This document shows, one piece after another, positions 10,470-21,479 of a stretch of DNA of 64,000 nt. Each line of letters begins with the position of its first letter. Positions within the stretch are counted from its first letter, which is position 1. Origin of the DNA: Cristatella mucedo (lineage: Eukaryota; Bryozoa; Phylactolaemata; Cristatellidae); the NCBI GenBank assembly GCA_009760855.2, contig WPIO01000057.1, positions 1,455,501 through 1,519,500 of the forward strand, written 5' to 3'. The notes under the pieces are model-generated. The model saw nothing but the letters and a program-made list of their open reading frames with translations. It had not been told where the DNA came from and ran no database searches. The translations under genes were made by a program, and so were the position numbers.

Positions 10470-11265
10470 CACGGAATCGATGCTAAATTAACAAATACTG
10501 CCTATTTTTAGCTTCATAATATAGCTAATATTCGGGCTTGTTTAGATAAAGATACCACATCTAAGTTGGTCCATGAATTCGTGACATCTCATCTCGACTT
10601 CTGCAACTTACTGCTTACTGGCCTACCAGTATGTGCAATCAGGCGGTTGCAGCCAGGCTTGTCTGTCGTGAGCCTCGCAGTTGCCACATTACTCCACTTC
10701 TCGCCGACCTGCACTGGCTACCAGTCAAGCAACGGATTGACTTTAAGGTTTTGTTGCTCACTTTTAGGTCCCTCCATTCTATGGTTCCAGCCTATCTCTC
10801 CGACATACTCCCCCATCAGCCCAAGCATCGTACCACCCGCTTTACGGAATCCAACAGTCTGCAAATACCTCGTACAAACCTTAAATCCTTTGGAGACCGT
10901 GCATTTAGTTCATATGCTCCCAAAGCCTGGAACTCCCTCCCGACCTGCATCAGAACATCCCCTGACCTGACCACATTTAAAAGGAACTTAAAAACACACC
11001 TATTTAGGACAGCATTTAGTGGGTCCTTGTAATTCGTCCTTCATGTGCTTATGCTTGCTGACACTGTGCATGCTGCCACTAACACATCTGCATGCTGACC
11101 CTGTGCATGTCACCCTAACCATGTTATTCGTTTTTTTGTCTTCAAGCATGATTTTACTTACCATTTAATTGCATTTCACTTTGAAGCAAATGAAAGCGCC
11201 TAAAAAGAGATTAAGTTCTCTGAGGGTGCTTTATCAAGTATATTAATATTATTAGTATTATCATA
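10470..11265 (+). mobile_element. LINE-A copy with cleanest C-terminus
   Basis: It begins in the segment before FVTSHLDFCN. The frame 10631-11032 reads without a break through [20 protein letters not shown], then AYLSDILPHQPKHRTTRF, FGDRAFSSYAPKAWNSLPT, and stops after FRTAFSGSL. The 3' UTR and stem-loop (AAAGCGCCTAAAAAGAGATT...GGGTGCTTTATCAAG) lead to a TTATTAGTATTATC tail. A frameshift near 10640 separates the upstream frame 10566-10970. This copy is the best local reference for the family's last 130 residues. With no RT active site it can do nothing itself. Confidence 0.9.
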
Positions 11266-12535
11266 AATATTGAGGGAGCGATTTTCCAAATTTACGGGAA
11301 GTTGAAATAGCTCCTAACTATTTATTTTGCAGTTTTCAGCGTTACGATTACCCACTAATTGGAAATTGCAGTGGGCATGTAATCATTACCTATTACAATT
11401 GACTTAGTCCTAATAGATATTTAATGATAAAATATATTTCGGTTTAAATGCAACCCATACGATCCCGTTGGCTCAGAGCTAGGCCAACAAGACTGGCGCT
11501 AAAATAATGGGATTTAATCGATCTAAAATTTACACCATACTTAAAATGCTAATCAGACTGCCAATAAATACTAATAGTCATAATCAGTCACTTTCATCAA
11601 GGAAAGACCTAATCCTGTTATTCTAGTACAAGTCAGACTTAGCACTAAGGAGAGACCCTCCTAGATCGATATTGCAGTTATTATAGTAAAATTTTGCTGC
11701 CTTCAACTACTGCTCAGAACTATAACGCCGTAATTTCAGATATTTACGCTAGTACATTTAAACGCTTACAATAAGAACATTACTCAGAACGATATTTGAA
11801 CGTAATTAACTTGCCAACTTTGTATTGGCTTAGAATGCCAGTTATCTCATTGATGTCTCATGCACTCTGGCAGCTTAGAGACTTTAAGGTTACTCATTTC
11901 GCATACAGGTGCATTCCTTATCTTGCTCGTATCCTTCAACTAAAAAGGAACAATATTCAGGCGACCGGTCATAGCCATCCACCAGGTCGGTCATAACACG
12001 GAACGCTCCAGTAGTTGAGGTTGGTTGGTTGTGCCCTAATGAGCTCTAATCTATTGAACTCGGTCCATCCAGTTCCGAGGCATGCAAATCCCTGAACGGT
12101 CAATAACGGCAGTAGTGATTCCTATTAATTGACAGTGCAATAGAAACTTTGTTGTTCGTCCTGCTTCCATTTATTAGTTTAGAATTCTCTCACTTTAAAA
12201 AACAGTTGCTGAACCTGTATATCGCAATGTTCCTCTATAATAGACTATGAATTGACAAATAAATTTCAGTTACGAACTTTAAATTTGGCCGCTGAATGAA
12301 ACATGAAATTGTGGGATTAGCAGATACTTATGGGCAGTGCTATTAGTAATAGAATATGCTTCTTTTAACTGTTTAAGATATTTGACTGATCTGAGTCACG
12401 ACTTTATCTTTTTGTACTTTGTAGGTATTGTGCCGCTACCTAAACTACTGAGGGCCGAGCAGTTGGAAAATAATGTTATGCTTAACGACAAAAAATCAAA
12501 TAATTTCAGGCGAGATCCACAAACCATTCGGGCTT
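11266..12535. other. unassigned stretch
   Basis: AT-rich DNA with no recognisable gene. Frames at 11796-11996 and 12337-12567 are short and without motifs; the second runs into a LINE-A tail. Confidence 0.45.
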
Positions 12536-12630
12536 TCTTTGCAGCAAATGTAAAGTGCCTAGAGTGAGATTGAGTTTTCTTAGGACGCTCTAAAAAGCGT
12601 ATTGTTATTATTATTATTATTGTTATTATA
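12536..12630 (+). mobile_element. LINE-A tail fragment
   Basis: CTTTGCAGCAAATGTAAAGTG, then the stem-loop (CCTAGAGTGAGATTGAGTTT...GGACGCTC) and a TATTGTTATTATTATTATTATTG tail. The apparent host junction is about 10 bases upstream of the CTTTGCAG block, so almost only the RT recognition end was inserted. Confidence 0.82.
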
Positions 12631-13007
12631 CAAATAGTGTTAGTGGTTTAAGTGCTCACGTTTGATTGCTTAAGTCCACGCCTCCCGAAAACAAGATGTA
12701 CAACCTTTTTTGGTCCATTGCAGTACTCTCTTTCGAAAACCAAAGTTCTTGCGAACTTTGTATAAGAAAAATGATAGTTCCAAAATCTGTTTAAAACAGA
12801 TCTATTTGTTATTTCAGCGTTACTCTTAGGAAATTACATACCTAGTGAAATTTAAACACTTTCGTCCTGGGACTTGGTTACCCTCCTCCCCTAGGCCGTC
12901 GGCCGCGTTAGATTTGTCGGTTGGTAGTTACAAAATTATACTACACAGTTACCATCGTAAATACCTCTTACCGTTCGTCATTGTCGATCAAATGCATTCC
13001 TATATGT

Positions 13008-13215
13008 GATTGTTGTTACTACTCTCCTGCTGCCGACTACGGCTCATCCTTTTCAGCGGTCCTGAGCTGCTACTTCCATGCTACTCACTACCCCAACTGC
13101 TCTCCTGATTCTGCTATGCTTCCCTCCTTCCCTTTGTTACGTGAGATGAAGTCTGTTGGCCACCGAATGCCTACCGAAAGCCGCTTATGCTTTGAGTGCT
13201 CTATGCAATTTATGT
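13008..13215 (+). mobile_element. LINE-B C-terminal fragment
   Basis: Within the plus frame 12921-13241, residues YYSPAADYGSSFSAVLSCYF, then HATHYPNCSPDSAMLPSFPLL and RMPTESRL match the last part of the LINE-B protein read at 32533 on the other strand. Both ends are cut: the (TTACA)n tail is missing and the piece starts inside the C-terminal domain. Confidence 0.85.
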
Positions 13216-14149
13216 TCAACAGGGACGATGCCGCTTTGTAACTCCATGCTGGTGAAGCACACGACGGGTTAACTCAAGGTTTCTTATGCAGTGCTATATG
13301 GTTAAGTTCTGCGAAATTTTCAAAATCTGCCTGTTTTGCGTCACGTACATTTTATTCATTTGATAACCTGTCTTCCTAGTAGCAACACGAAATTAACAGC
13401 GTGCCTCGCCATAGGAATCGCAATTCCATGAACATTTTTTTCCAACTGGTTTGAGCTATCTCCTTCTGTCGATGAGGCGAGATAAACAGATAGCCAATGC
13501 AGCGATCATATACGTAAAACTATGAAGCTTTAAGTCATCAGACACTGCGCCACGCTTAAATCTCGCTCTTTGTTTACGAAGTCTGATTTCACCTTGAATA
13601 TGAGCCGGAATGCCTAACACTGTTACGGCTAATAGCGGAAAAGGCAGAAATATGTAATACTTCAGTGATTCAGTTTAGTGTCTTCACCACATGAATTCCT
13701 TGCCTTTTACATGCTCAGTTTACAATTAAAACAATTCGACGGGTGATCTCTGTTCAACTTAACGTTGTATCAAGTATTAAGTGTGCAGAATTTCTCCAGG
13801 CATTTTTAGCAATCATGGAATTTTGATGCAAATTAATTAGCGTTTAGACTCATGCCACACGGATCTTTATTATATAAAGAAGGATTAAATGTCCTGCTAC
13901 TTTTGAGGCGATCATTGTGTCAGCGGATTTATGTAATTTCATGGTGTCGTACTTTGATTTTTCCCCTTTTATCCTGCTGGTTTCAAGATTCTTTCTTGCA
14001 AATTACAGTCGAATTCACTTGTAAGAATTCTCTTGAGCCAGCAAATAGGTATTCCTGAATTCGAAGTATACCTATATAAGGAGTGAGACTAATATTACTT
14101 TATGAGCCACATAATTATTTTCTTTATTACAAACACATAGAAAATGCTC
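13216..14149. other. unassigned stretch
   Basis: No gene or repeat family recognised. A 68-codon plus frame at 13852-14058 has no known motif. Confidence 0.45.
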
Positions 14150-15560
14150 GGCTGATTAGCATCAGTTGGCATCTGTTGTTCAGCAACAAATGACGTACAC
14201 CTTCTCTCAGCAACTATCGGTTCATTTGTAACTGAAAGTTATGGATTGGCGTATTTCCCCTGGCCATTGCCGTCGATTGCCGTGTGTTGCCGTCAATTGA
14301 ATTCGCACAATGAGTAAAAGTAATGCACGCACACAGGTACATAAAATAAAAATAATTAAAAAAATTACATGTTACGTAGAATGAGAGTTAAAGTTTATTG
14401 CAGCCAATATTGTCAATTTTTCACGGATTTCGCCATCGGCCCCTACCGTAGCTGTAGATTGCTCAGCATTGCTGACAGTTATAGAGCATAGCATCTTAAA
14501 AACGCCACGGTTTTAGTTGAATGCAACGGATGTTATATACAATGAAAATAATTAGGGCTTAGAGCTGCCAATTTCTCCTCAATTTGCTGTTTGGGTATAG
14601 GCCCGGCCATTTCTGTCGATTGCCATTCATCGCTCGTGAATGTACGTGTGTCATTGGTTGAAAAGATGTGATTGCATTTTAAACACATTTCAATGTTACA
14701 GGTAAGATATATTTGATCTTGGCTCAGTCAATTTCCAGTGATTTGCGATGGATCAAAATGGATTGCCGTATTTGCTCTGGCCACTGCCGTCGATTGCCAT
14801 GCATTTCGCAAAATTGAACGGTCAGAGCTGGTTGAAAGGGTTGAAAGTATGTGCATGCTCAGTAAGATTTACATGGTATGAGCACTGGAGCTTGGTGCAG
14901 CCAATTATTCGTTGATTCGGCATGGACTACATTAATAATCCCTGCAGTTGCTGCCGATTCCCCAACATTGTTGCCAATTACTGTACAAAGCAGCTCAAAA
15001 GTAACAAGTGTTCACTTTTAGCGCAAAGGAATGTGAAACGCCATGATATTTGGCCCGCCGTGCAGCCAGTTTGTAGTCGACTAGCCATGGATTGTAGAAG
15101 ATTGCTGCTTCTAGCCAAGCCGTTGCGGTAGATTGCCATGCATTTCCGGAGATTTTATGAGCACGGTAGCTTAAAATGACGTGTTTGACTTTAACTAACG
15201 TGCTTTGCAACATGCATTCCAAATTAGAGCATTGCGAAACCAATTTCAGGGCATTTTGCATCAGATTGCTGCATATTGTCGTATTGGCCCTAGACATTGC
15301 CGTCACTAGCCGGGCATAGCTGCCAAATGGTCGCGGCAATTATAGGGAAATTGTGAGATTGTACAGCAACCGAAGATTAGAGCAACATGCGATTACTATT
15401 AGAGCTTAAAGTGCATGTATTCTGGTCGTTTTGCAGTGGGTCGATGTGGATTGACGTACTGGAAGTTGCAGTTAATTGCAGTGCGTTGCTGCAGAATGGC
15501 CTAGGCAATTACAGTAAACTTATGCGAGTATACAATAACCATAGAGTAGAGCACAGTGCA
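14150..15560 (+). repeat. degenerate tandem array, period about 170 bp
   Basis: A core of the form GGCC-A-TGCCGTCGATTGCCATGCATT recurs at about 14250, 14434, 14594, 14768, 14935, 15105, 15285 and 15455. Each core is followed about 25-35 bases later by CAATTA(C/T)AG-like sequence and, in several units, by AGAGCA...TTA-GAGCTTAAA-like sequence. Spacing is 160-184 bases. Copies are heavily diverged, the best pair being the cores at 14250 and 14768. The unit length is close to one nucleosome repeat, as in many animal satellites. Frames at 14922-15608 inside it are accidental. Confidence 0.7.
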
Positions 15561-15689
15561 ATCATAATTAGAGCTTCTAGTACCCGACGTGGCTCATCGC
15601 CCTTTTGATGGGCAATCGTGGTGGGGTTAGCCACCCACTCACTCAGAGGACACCTTAGAAAATTTAGCAGTACAATTTGCTTTTAATAT

Positions 15690-15755
15690 GCACTTAAGTA
15701 GAGTAATGTAATGTAATGTATCTCCGTCAGCAACTCCGCAAAGTCATAAAGAGTA
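15690..15755 (-). mobile_element. LINE-B tail fragment
   Basis: AGTAATGTAATGTAATGTA, then TCTCCGTCAGCAACTCCGCA and AAGTCATAAAGAG is the reverse of the LINE-B terminus. Only about 65 bases were inserted. It lies between the tandem array and a Tc1/mariner-like end. Confidence 0.85.
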
Positions 15756-15769
15756 CAAGCAAAAAGTCA

Positions 15770-15938
15770 GTCTCAATGCCTATTTCTATAAGCGGAGTAT
15801 TCTTATATCCAATATTTATTTAAGCTGAGTTCCCACTGAGTAAAATTTGCAGAAAAATCTGAAACGCAGAAATGCTTTTCTTATAGGGAGAGTATTCGTA
15901 TATCCAATATTGTTATATACGGAGTTGACTGTATCTGT
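15770..15938. mobile_element. Tc1/mariner-like terminal sequence, duplicated and degraded
   Basis: The right part ends GTTATATACGGAGTTGACTG followed by TA, the usual form of a Tc1/mariner/pogo-type end (reverse reading TACAGTCAACTCCG). A block TATTCTTATATCCAATATTT at about 15790 recurs as TATTCGTATATCCAATATTG about 100 bases on, each followed by a (C/G)GAGTT motif, so two copies of the end lie in tandem. No transposase or matching left end is visible. Confidence 0.5.
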
Positions 15939-16370
15939 TTACCACGAAGCGAAAAGTACGTAGGTTGCAAGCCAAACTCTTGAGACCATATGTAAGAATA
16001 AAAAGCAGACGCTGCTGAACCGCACTAAGTGAATACAAAATCCCTGCGGTACATCCGAGCTAAATTTGCGACTGAGCAACAAGATAGTGGAAATTTCCTT
16101 TCCGAAGCTCAAACTTTGTGCTCGACAATAACTAAGACTGAATGTGATAGAAAAGGCAGCCTGTCAAGATTGAGAGCGTCGGGACTGTCTCACTAGTTAA
16201 GAAAAGGTACGTGGCAGTCCGATGCCGAAGAGTCCGGTGGCTAGCCCTCGCTCGGCAATGGAAAGCTAAGCGGTAATGATCTCATTAAGAGACCATAGCT
16301 CGGCACAGCGGGCAGCGACCCTGTAACAATCAGTTCGGCCGCTGCAGTCATCTCGGCTTCTTAACATAAC
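15939..16370. other. unassigned stretch
   Basis: It becomes GC-richer after 16200 (GCCGAAGAGTCCGGTGGC region). No open frame of note and no family assignment. Confidence 0.45.
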
Positions 16371-16535
16371 GGCTCAGTAGGTAAGGTGATTTCTTTGAAC
16401 GATCTCGGTCCTGAGGTTGCGGATTGGAATCCTGTTTTGGGCGATCCTTTATCGCAGCTGCAAGCGGCAGTGATAGACGCAAAGGCCCTTCTGTAACTAT
16501 AAAAAAGAGTGGCTGAATCAGCTATTTTTTTTAAC
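16371..16535 (+). mobile_element. SINE-A copy, full length, diverged
   Basis: CGGCTCAGTAGGTAAGGTG stands at the A-box position and GCGGATTGGAATCC at the B-box position; both are mutated compared with the copies at 4264 and 56700. The body continues through GGCGATCCTTTAT, AGCGGCAGTGATAG and AAAGGCCCTTCTGTAACTAT. The 3' end AAAAAAGAGTGGCTGAATCA, then GCTATTTTTTTT marks the tail. No clean target duplication was found. Confidence 0.75.
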
Positions 16536-16714
16536 CTGCCTAATGGTGGCCGCTGAAGCAGTGGTACCAGGCAGAGATTGGGAAGTCATTCTAGGTTTCC
16601 TCACAGATTCCGATGCAGGTGCATCGAGCAAAGCTATTCAGCAGTCGAAGGCACATATTGCGATCGATGTTACGAGAACCTTTTTTGGCTTCAGTAGGTG
16701 TGCACTCCAAAATA

Positions 16715-17075
16715 GTACCAGAGCCGACTCGGTCGCCGGTGGTGTGTGCATGAGGGCCACGTATGGTGGGCTGTGTGACGGCTGAGCCTCTGTGGATTCA
16801 ACTAGGGCTAGTAGCAACACATATATGACTAGCCGTCAGAGCAGACTTTGACCCTCGAACAATCTCATTTAACTGAGGACCAAATAGGAATGGTCCCGCT
16901 CTCACCAACCTACGGGAAGGCTCAATTGAGCTCGTCCAGAAAGTGTTGCTCTCACTACTCACACGAGTAGGTTGGCACTGAGGCTTTTGGTAAATACCCT
17001 GGGTGCGATTGACCGCCAAAGGGCTGAGGCCCTCCTCCTCTCACGATTTGGATGTGCCCTTTGAAACTCCCCAGG
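16715..17075 (+). repeat. unknown GC-richer interspersed repeat X, copy 1
   Basis: Three blocks occur in the same order and similar spacing as in 23062-23395: GAGCCGACTCGGTCGCC, then GAACAATCTCATTTAACTGA with GGACCAAAT, then CCAAAGGGCTGAGGC followed by GATGTGCCCTTTGAAACT. Between blocks the copies hardly align. No family is recognised and no long frame is conserved, so this may be an old non-coding transposon or LTR piece. Confidence 0.45.
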
Positions 17076-18414
17076 TTCAGCCTGCGTTTGCTTGCGGTTG
17101 CTGGCGATGTGCCGTGAAACCAGAGTTGCTACAGCTAAGATGCTTCCGGTGCCTTAGTTGGATGTGTTTGACATGACGGTGAGCTCACACGGTACTCGGT
17201 TCTTACTAGGAATAGTGGCCAAGCAGATGAATTTAACAACTGAAAATGAAAACTGTGCTGCCAATGAAAGGTTTTACCTCAGCCTGGATCATTAGCTTTC
17301 CTCTCAATTGTTGTAGTATAAATTTCACGCCTACTTTTGCGAATTCTAGATGCTAATATAAGTTCCGATGCCAGCTGAAGTAGTCTCATAAACTGCTAAA
17401 AACTCTAGTTTGATTTTTGCTGAGAACATTTATTGTTTATTCTGGCTTTTCATCTTAAGCGTATCGTCTAGAAAGCTTATATATTTTCCTAAACTGCTCA
17501 AATAATTCGTTTGGCTTTACTATCCTAAGATATAACAAGGAGAACTTTTCAGAAAACCCAACTACTTTGTTTAGACCTCTAAGACAAAGTAATCTCTATC
17601 TGGGTGATCGAGACCAGGACCTCTGCGATCTAATTCTTTCATTTTGATTTCGGTCATCAAGGGCGAACACTTTTATCCTTGAGCAGGAACAGGGTGCCCT
17701 TTCGACTTGCTTAGCACGAATAATTTCACATGAAAATCCCTTCAGCTATGTGCCAGCAGATGCTTTATTTGCAATTGCTAAGGCACTCTTAGCAGGGAAC
17801 TAAGTCTTAAGTCATTAAACTGAAACCCTTAGCTAACGGCACCTCAAATCACATGCAGTGAATTCAATAAATCAAGTTACAACGGCAAAGTCCGAAGAGG
17901 AAATTGCAAGTTAGAGGGAACACATGTTGATCTGAACATCGAGCATATTTACAATGCATTGATTTAGGTGAGACATACTTGCTATCATCCTGCTTGCAGT
18001 GCGAAATGAAAGTTCGCCTGCTGCACGATTCGTACTGATCTGAGGGCTCCTAGAGTTCCTAATTGAAGGGACTGTCATTGGCCGAGGAGCGGCAGGCCTT
18101 AAGAAATGGCTCTCATAATAAGCACGGCCACATGGCTTACTAAAACAAAGGGACCCTAATCGCAGCAGTTTGAGCTACTGAAGCGTCGATAGCTACCCCG
18201 ATCGCACACTTGTGCCTCTTTTGGGGTCACACTACACCTTTAACTAATGCTGATCTTGGAAAGCCGAGCGTTTTATAAAACCTAGATCTTAAAATTATTC
18301 CTTTATTTAGGAAAAATAATCGAAGGTCTTGGCTCACCAAGGAAATAGGCTCGTCGTGCAAAAAAAGGACTGATTGACTTCTAATCTTTCGATTGTTTGT
18401 CCATTAGATAGCCG
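17076..18414. other. unassigned stretch
   Basis: No gene or repeat ends recognised. Base composition falls back to AT-rich after about 17220. Confidence 0.45.
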
Positions 18415-20098
18415 ATATCAGGGAGTCCATCCCCGGGATGACCTTTATAATGCATCCCTTGATTCCTTGCAGCACCATAATTTCAACATTCGAACAGGTC
18501 AGTAGTGATCACATCCCCAAGCTCATATCCCAATCAATGAAGACAACTAGTCCTCTTGACCCTATTCCCACTGTCCTCTGCCTATTTTGCATTGTTCTGC
18601 TGCTGCCGTGCATAATAAACATCATTAATATGTCATTACCATCACGACATGTCCCGGCACCTTAAAAAAAGCTGGATTCAGGAAACTTCTCAAGAAAGTG
18701 ACACTAGACCAAGAGAACTTGAACAACTACCTCCTGATCTCCCTTCTATAATTCATATAAAAGACACTGTAACGAGTCGTAGCCAACTAGCTGAACACAT
18801 ATATTACAAATTCAAACCTTGCTATTAAGTTTCAGTCTGGCTTTAGAGATAATCACCGTACAGTCTCAGCATTGCTTCGGGTACACAACGACCTACATAG
18901 CAATGCAGACAAGGGTAGAATATCTCTGTTTGGTTTGCTCGATTTTTCGGAAGTTTTTGATACCATCAATCACTAAGCTTTTCTTGAGCACCTCTCATCT
19001 CGCCTGGCATCACTGGCACTGTTCTGAAATGGTTCAGATTATATCTCAGTGCGAGATTCCAGAATATTGATGCGAATGGCAAACATAATCCGAGGTACCT
19101 CTAAAAATGGGGTACCCCAGGGCTCACCCAGCCTTCGAGCACCTACAATTCTCTTAACTTTCTTGCAGCATGTATTGATGACATACAGACACTTAAGACA
19201 GCAAATTTCCCTTAATTATATAGCTATATCACCACATTCCTATTTATGGGCAAACCCAGTGTAATTCAGAAATTGGAAAGGCTGATGCTCAAAATTGGCT
19301 TTGCCAGCATATCTCCTGTTGAATCAGCTCGAAATCTAGGTTTCATGTTCCAAAATGACCTTTAGTTAGACGACCACATCAGCTTAACAATCAAGTCTGT
19401 CTACTTTCGGCTACGTAAAAATTCTAAAACTCAGGCTTGTTTACATAAGGATACCACATATAAGATGGACCGTGCATTTGTGGCATCGTGAATTGACTTC
19501 TGTAACTCACTTCCTGCTGGACTGCAGGCATGTGCAATCATCTAGTGGAAAACTCTGCAGCTAGGTTTGTCTGTCGTGAGCCTTGCAGTTGCCACATCTC
19601 ACCACTTCTCGCCGACCTGCACTGGCTACAAGGCAAGCAACGGATCGATTTCAAAGTTTCGTCGTTCGCTTTTCGGACTCTTAGTTTTTGGCTCCAGCCT
19701 ACCTACCAGATTTACTCCCCCAGTAGACCAAGCATCGTACTACCCGCCTATCGGAATTTATCTGTTTACTCCTACCACGTAAAAACCTCAATTCCTTTGG
19801 GAACTGTGTGTTGGCTCCCAAAGTTCGTGTGCTTCCAAAACCTGGAACTGACTTCCGAATTGGGTCATGACATTCCTCACTCGACCACATTTAAAAATAA
19901 ATAAAAAATACTCATGTTTATGACAGCATCTAGTGGGTCCTGTGATTCTGGTGCATGTCACACCTAACCATTCCATTAATGTTTTGTATCAAGCATGATA
20001 CAATTCAAAATTCGATCGTGTTTCATTTGTGCCAATGTAAAGTGCCTAGAAAAAATTAGATTCTCTGAGGTTTTTATATAACGCGTTTGATTATTATC
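18415..20098 (+). mobile_element. LINE-A copy, long but with internal deletion
   Basis: It starts upstream of the RT domain, at sequence matching CATCCCAGCGATGAAAAC of the copy at 42775. SQSMKTTSPLDPIPTVL (frame 18438-18665) is the linker before the RT, followed by a broken RT motif 1. Motif A is in a damaged frame near 18930 (CTCGATTTTTCGGAAGTTTT). At about 19122 the sequence jumps from GGGGTACCCCAGGGCTC (the VPQGS codons) straight to the CCAGCCTTCGAGCACC segment, removing the YADD motif. The C-terminal parts are in two shifted frames (19530-19904 and 19567-19782). The stem-loop and tail end near 20098. Confidence 0.87.
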
Positions 20099-20646
20099 AG
20101 TATAGTTATTACGTATCTATCTCCGTAGGAAACTAGCTAATCTTTTCGCTTGCTACTCGCCAGCAAGGAAGATAATCATAATAATAATAATGCACTCAAT
20201 AAAGCTCCCTCAGACAACTCAATACTTTATTGGCGCTTTACATTTTCTGCAAAGAGAAACGCCATAGAATCGTGAGTAATATCAGGCTTTTTAAACAACA
20301 TGAATAAAATGGCTAGGGTGACATGCACTGGGTCAGCATGCAAATGTGTTAGTGGCAGCATGCACTGTGTCAGGACGCATAAGCACACGAAGGAAGAATT
20401 ACAGGGACCTACTAAATGCTTTCCTAAATTGGTGTGGTTTTAAGTTCTTTTTAAATGTGGTCAGGTCAGGGGATGTTCTGACGCAGGTCTGGAGGGAGTT
20501 CCAGGCTTTGGGAGCATACGAACTAAATGCAGGGTCTCCAAAGGATTTGAGGTTTGTACGAGGTATTAGTAAACTGTTGGATTCCAAAAAGCGGGTGTTA
20601 CGATGCTTGGCCTGGTTGGGGACTAGATCTGAGAGATAGGCGGGAG

Positions 20647-20719
20647 TATAAAAGCAAAGTTAAACTTTGATGCGGGAATACTTTCAAAGGCTAATAGCGT
20701 GGGTGCAACATGTAATGAC
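20647..20719 (+). repeat. 73-bp dispersed unit, copy 1
   Basis: These 73 bases, from TATAAAAGCAAAGTTAAACT to GCAACATGTAATGAC, recur in inverted orientation at 30472-30544 with only about three differences. The unit is flanked by ATAGGCGGGAG on the left (20636-20646) and the same 11 bases after the adjoining inverted arm (20744-20754), as a target duplication would be. Its origin is unknown; it has no coding capacity. Confidence 0.85.
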
Positions 20720-20785
20720 CTCAATTTTAGGTCACTTCATTCTATAGGCGGGAGCCGCCATAGAATGAAGTGATCTAAAATTGAG
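20720..20785. repeat. long inverted repeat (26-bp arms plus GC stem)
   Basis: Arms 20720-20745 and 20760-20785 are reverse complements with one mismatch (C/T). Inside them GGCGG (20747-20751) pairs with CCGCC (20755-20759) around the loop GAG, with one unpaired A. The right arm is ordinary LINE-A antisense sequence (compare ATAGAATGAAGGGACC at 27000); the left arm is an inverted copy of it. Confidence 0.9.
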
Positions 20786-20885
20786 CGACCAAACATTGAA
20801 GTCGATTCGTTGCTTGACTGGGAGCCAGTGCAGGTCGGCAAGAAGTGGTGCAATTTGGCATCTGGGACGCTCACGACAGATGAGA

Positions 20886-21213
20886 TGGGATCAGAGAGTA
20901 AGTAGCAAGGTGAAAACTTATCAGAAGAAATATTTTCTCACAGCTTCATCCTCATGTTAATAACCTCATCTCTATTGATCCATTGCATTCCATCCGTGCC
21001 TAAATTCAAACTAAGCGTTATGATCTTAACTAATTGCAAGTTAATTGTAATGAATTGCATTTCAACTGCAAAGCTCACTTATGAGACTAATATAGCTATG
21101 CCCATTTTAGATTACATTTATGCTAATTTTTCTTAGCTATACTTAAACTGCTGCTGCCCTACGCAACTCATTTAAGAAATATGCCTCTAGCATTAATTAA
21201 CGTACCAGCATAC
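20886..21213. other. unassigned stretch
   Basis: AT-rich, no features recognised. Confidence 0.45.
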
Positions 21214-21415
21214 GTGATGCGCCCGAATAGAGATCAAGTTCTCTTAGAGCCCCATACAAATGAATTACACACACTCACACATGCCCACACAAACACATAC
21301 CCCATGCACATCCACACGCACACACACGCACACACACACACACACAAACACACACACATACACATACACACATGCACATATATACGTATATACACGTATA
21401 TAAAAATATATATAA

Positions 21416-21471
<56 letters not shown>
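21214..21471 (+). repeat. SINE-B/LINE tail followed by (CA)n and (TA)n microsatellite
   Basis: GCGCCCGAATAGAGATCAAG, then TTCTCTTAGAGCCCCATACA and AATGAATTA is the 3' stem-loop plus terminus of SINE-B, as at 9880-9930. It is followed directly by imperfect (CA)n (about 21268-21380) and nearly pure (TA)n (21418-21470). The frame 21181-21480 through it is a low-complexity artefact. Confidence 0.85.
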
Positions 21472-21473
<2 letters not shown>

Positions 21474-21479
21474 ACGTTA

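Larger units (their letters stand above)
20168..20885 (-). mobile_element. LINE-A copy with inserted 73-bp unit and hairpin
   Basis: From the left it holds the tail (ATAATAATAATAATGCACTC), the reversed stem-loop, the 3' UTR, and the C-terminus (frame 20399-20587: SNSLLIPRTNLKSFGDPAFS, then SYAPKAWNSLQTC). At 20647 the LINE sequence is broken by about 113 foreign or rearranged bases and resumes at about 20760 (ATAGAATGAAGTGATC...). It ends near 20885. It lies back to back, tail to tail, with the plus-strand copy ending at 20098, about 70 bases away. Confidence 0.87.
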
